Source: Puffinus mauretanicus
Lineage: Eukaryota; Chordata; Aves; Procellariiformes; Procellariidae
Direction of reading: 5' to 3'
Length of the DNA stretch: 64,000 nt
Assembly (NCBI GenBank): GCA_023333565.1
Contig: JAJKFH010003650.1
Location: 186,001 to 250,000 of the forward strand
The position numbers and the translations under genes are program-made. Each line of letters opens with the position of its first letter. Positions within the stretch are counted from its first letter, which is position 1. The notes beneath the pieces are model-generated. The model saw only the letters and a program-made list of their open reading frames with translations. It ran no database searches and had not been told where the DNA came from. Below, piece by piece: positions 60,763 through 64,000 of this stretch.

Positions 60763-61965
60763 TCTTGTTGCTCTTAAGTCATCTATGCTTTAACCACTGT
60801 TCTACCAAGGTAATGCAAGTAGGGCTGCGTAATATAATGGAGAGTATAGGAGAAGGATACATTTCACATCTTGATTGCAAGAAACATTCTAATATAAATG
60901 GTCTATCAGCCAGAAAATAAGTACGTTTAGAGAATAACTAAGGAGCATCTAAATGAATTGCTATTGTAAATGCCTATGAAAGCATCAGACAGTACCTTTT
61001 ATCAACACTATCAAATGGGCCTTTGCTGTATATCTTACAGTACAATGAAAGGTGAATTTGAAAGGTGTTTTAAATTTGGGAAACAAACAAGTTTCATAAT
61101 TTAATCCCTGGATAAACTAGAACAAACAATGTTTCCTGTCTATAAATGCAACTATGCTAAAACCTTCCTCAATGCTAATTTTGCAACACAATAATAATAT
61201 TGCAAACATAACATTAAAAAGACTTCATTAGGAGTCATATATAATGGTAACTTAACACTCAAAGCTCAACCATTACATAAAGAGGGAGAAGTAAAAAACA
61301 AAAAGAAATATCAGAGTCATCACAAGACTTATAGCACAGTGAAATGTGAATATTAAAACCAGCTATGTCTACACTGCTAATGGTTTCAATTTTTTATACT
61401 GCCTGAAGTAGTAGTTTCATTGTTTTTAACCTGAAGTTGACCATTCTTGCTTTTCTCTTTTACTATGTGTCAGGTGAAATATCCTTGGCTCATTTATGAA
61501 AGTTAAAAGTAGTATTTTTATTGTTATGTTTACTACAGTATTACTGTAAAACCAGTAGGTTTTAAATAGCTCATATGCACTATTCATTTGAAAGACCAAA
61601 GAAAGGGTATTTACATTTAAACAGGGGAGCAGGAGAAAGCAGACAAACAAGGGTAAGAAATCCAGCACATCTAGTGTCTGACACATTGAACCACACTGTT
61701 TTAGATGGAAGACCGCTATTTTGAGAAAAACTGACAACTTCATGAATGCCTAACCTGCAAGGGGAGGTTTGGAGTGAGCATTTTCATGGAAAGCTTCTTC
61801 TGACTGTAACCACTTGTACTGTAGGAAGAACTCATTTAATATTAGACATCTCATACTCATTACCTTATTCCTACCAAACCATTATTTTTTCAGTGTTACT
61901 GGAAGCACTTAGTATGTACTACTAGGTGATCATAACCTGTTGTGTTTACACAGTACTGACAAGGC

Positions 61966-61985
61966 AAAGAAAGAAAGAAAGAAAG
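61966..61985 (+). repeat. (GAAA)n microsatellite
   Basis: Five AAAG units. Confidence 0.9.
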
Positions 61986-63110
61986 GCAGTCCCCCTACAG
62001 AACTAAAGGTCATCTATAGCACTATTATAATACACAGTTGCGATTAAGTTTTTTCTAAAGCTTAGTCAACATACATTAGCAGATATTTACTTTTGGCAAC
62101 GCAGTCCTACAAGAAATAAAAATATCTATACCAGATACCTGTTAAAAATAGGGTTCTCTCTAACCAAAAAGATTTGATATGCTTTAATTACCACAGCTCA
62201 GAAATATTATCTATTGTAACATAGGAAATAGAAAGAGTTAGAGAGCAAAGAAAAAGTCTATTTGATCTTACAGAAATTATACAAAAAGTCATACTAAGAA
62301 CAAAACTCCAAAACCCGCCCCACATTCCTCTTTTTCTAAAAATATTTTTAAAAACACACATTGTCTGGAAAGTCTTACAGGTTCAGGAGTTTGAAAGGCA
62401 TGGAAAAGCAAAAACATTACAGCAAATAATTCTGAATGTAAAGGGCATTGTATATCTGCCTACGATTACAAAAACAGTATTTTAACGAAGCACCATAAAA
62501 AAAAAATTTTAATATCAAGATGGTGAATTTACCTAATTTGAATAACAGTACATTCATAGCAGCTCAGTGAAGGCGTTTCCAAGAATACCTAATGGTGGTT
62601 TCTGCACAAAATTTGATGCCTGCTATGGAGAAATAAAACCTTTCAGCTACATTTATGCTTGCTTAGTTCCCAAGGGCATTTTTAGGCCTCCCTAATTAAG
62701 GCAATGCTTTACTAGTGCTCCTGCAGTTGCAGGTAATTGGCAATCACTAACAGCAGGGTTCTGATGAGGATTTACTTTGTTAAAGTAGAAAAAAAAACCC
62801 ACCATAAACCTGTTTTCTTCTTTTATTTCTCTAAGCCTAATCCCAGAAACAATGGTAATGAATTCCAATTTAGCTTAGATTCTACTAGGCAAGTTATTCT
62901 GTCAGTCAGTTACATGAAAAATTCAAAGAACCCAGCCACCAAAACAGGGGTTTCTCATAGCTGCAAAATGCTGAATTTTAACAGTAAATGTTAAATTTTA
63001 AACAGGAGATTTATGTTGATTTACAAATACTGATAATACGGAGACAGAGCAAAAAAAAAGAAAAAAATCACAGAAGACAATACATTTTACTCAAAAATAC
63101 AAAGACATAT

Positions 63111-63147
63111 TAAATGTTACATATGAGATAATAAATGTTACATATAA
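63111..63147 (+). repeat. Tandem duplication, 21-bp period
   Basis: TAAATGTTACATAT at 63111 recurs at 63132. Confidence 0.9.
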
Positions 63148-63229
63148 TGTGATGTTGCATAGTCCTTGTAAACATCAAGTAACTGTGATACAAAGTGGGG
63201 ACCTGATCCTCACCCCAGGCCTCTCTGCT

Positions 63230-63660
63230 TAGAGAAACAGTTCAAAGAGGAGAGCTACCAGCAGTGGATGAGGACTGAGACAAGGACTAATTGAAAGAAC
63301 TCAACTCATGCAAGTCAACGGGACCCAAAGGGCTGAATCTGAGGGTGCTGAGATAACTGGCTGATGTACCTGCAAGGCCCCTTTCTATTATCTTTGAAAA
63401 GTCATGAAGATTGGGGAAGGTCCCTGACAACTGGAGAAAGACAAATGTTGCACCCATCTTCAAAAGAGGTGAAAAGGACAATTCAAGGATACGGATAGGT
63501 GGATAACTATGTGACTAAAAGTGGGCTGGATAATTGGATTCACAGGGTAGTGGTTAATGGTCATCCTCTAGCTGGAGGCTGGTGACAAGTGGAGTACCAC
63601 AGGGGTCTCTTGTGTTTAGTACCTCTATCAATGACTTGGAGGAGGCAATAAATATGGGCT
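63230..63660 (+). mobile_element. CR1 LINE fragment, old, with internal deletion
   Basis: Plus-strand CR1 ORF2. CAAGTCAACGGGACCCAAAG (SMGPDG block), GGGTGCTGAGATAACTGGCTG (VLRELAD), TCTTTGAAAAGTCATGAAG and CAACTGGAGAAAGACAAATG (DWRKANV) are followed after about 63490 by GGGCTGGATAATTGGATTCA, GGTAGTGGTTAATGG, then GTGGAGTACCACAGGGGTCT (GVPQGS) and ATCAATGACTTGGAGGAG. The block with NYRPVSL through motif A is missing between them, so an internal deletion of several hundred bases is inferred. Many stops. Confidence 0.85.
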
Positions 63661-64000
63661 ATGAAGACATTTTACCAAGATAAAATTAATCTGATCCAGT
63701 CTTAAAGCTGGACAAGTTCTGAAATTTTGTGTCTATAATTTGTATGTGGATATATACATGTGTGCCTTTATGTGTACATACTCACCTAAAACACTAATGA
63801 TCTAAAATTAATGTCTTCTGTGTGTTCCCTTACAGTAGCTACCCCAAGAACAAACTACCTAATATAAAGTTTAATCATGTTGAAGTACCATTGGACTTCT
63901 AAGCCTTGTGTTGGGGAGCTAGAAAATGCAAGAGAGTTCTTTTTCCTTCTATAGAACTCTTAAACCCCTCCTATAAAACTGTAGAATATCATACTTTGTT

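Larger units (their letters stand above)
56731..63110. other. Unassigned AT-rich intron
   Basis: No gene or transposon recognised. Contains the simple repeats listed at 58423, 60700 and 61966. Confidence 0.5.
17138..64000 (-). other. SGCZ: SGCZ intron 5' of the exon (partial)
   Basis: By inference this is the end of the intron that precedes the exon. It contains two ERVL LTRs, most of the CR1 copies and many simple repeats, listed separately. No further coding exon, promoter or RNA gene was recognised. It is AT-rich with many stops in all frames. MIR383 lies in an SGCZ intron in mammals, but I did not find its stem by eye here. Confidence 0.65.

Noticed and set aside
1..64000. MIR383, which lies in an SGCZ intron in mammals
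   Set aside because: I looked by eye on both strands for the mature sequence and its hairpin and saw no match. It may lie in a part of the gene outside this window.

Overview
This window looks like bird nuclear DNA. It is AT-rich and almost entirely non-coding. Its repeats are typical of birds: CR1 LINE fragments of several ages, some ending in the avian CR1 tail (repeats of ATTCTATG), and ERVL-type LTRs. CR1 copies of the kind at 9.3, 44.5 and 56.5 kb suggest Neoaves rather than a galliform, but the species cannot be fixed from sequence alone. Nothing here is bacterial or viral: no operons, tRNAs, rRNAs or CRISPR arrays were seen.

The one host coding feature I can support is a single 102-nt internal exon on the minus strand at 17036-17137. 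It has a GTAGGT donor, a TAG acceptor and an open phase-0 frame of 34 codons. The peptide matches the segment just outside the membrane helix in the delta/gamma/zeta sarcoglycans, and the residues fit zeta-sarcoglycan (SGCZ) best. SGCZ is a very large gene in vertebrates with introns of many kilobases. The simplest reading is therefore that the whole window lies inside SGCZ, transcribed right to left: 17138-64000 is part of the intron before the exon and 1-17035 is part of the intron after it.

Layout: 0-8.6 kb, AT-rich intron with a possible MIR relic. 8.7-9.9 kb, an old minus-strand CR1 piece beside a younger plus-strand CR1 3' end. 11.6-11.9 kb, a decayed CR1 RT fragment. 17.0-17.1 kb, the exon. 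18.8-19.4 kb, a solo ERVL LTR with an intact 5-bp target duplication, in the gene's sense orientation. 21.4-21.9 kb, an older ERVL LTR in the opposite orientation. 22-37 kb, mostly unassigned intron with homopolymers, one strong G-quadruplex candidate and an ancient CR1 relic at 32.9 kb. 37.7-39.6 kb, two minus-strand CR1 pieces. 43.7-48.1 kb, a CR1 nest in which a 1.9-kb minus-strand CR1 has split an older plus-strand CR1. 48-64 kb, AT-rich intron with an ancient CR1 at 53.1 kb, a short young CR1 at 56.5 kb bounded by a perfect hairpin, and a decayed CR1 at 63.2 kb.

I found no new biological system. The observations most worth following up are the SGCZ exon, the sense LTR 1.7 kb upstream of it, the nested CR1 insertion, and the hairpin at a CR1 5' junction. 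Subfamily names and divergence values would need a repeat-library search; percentages or counts given here are by eye.
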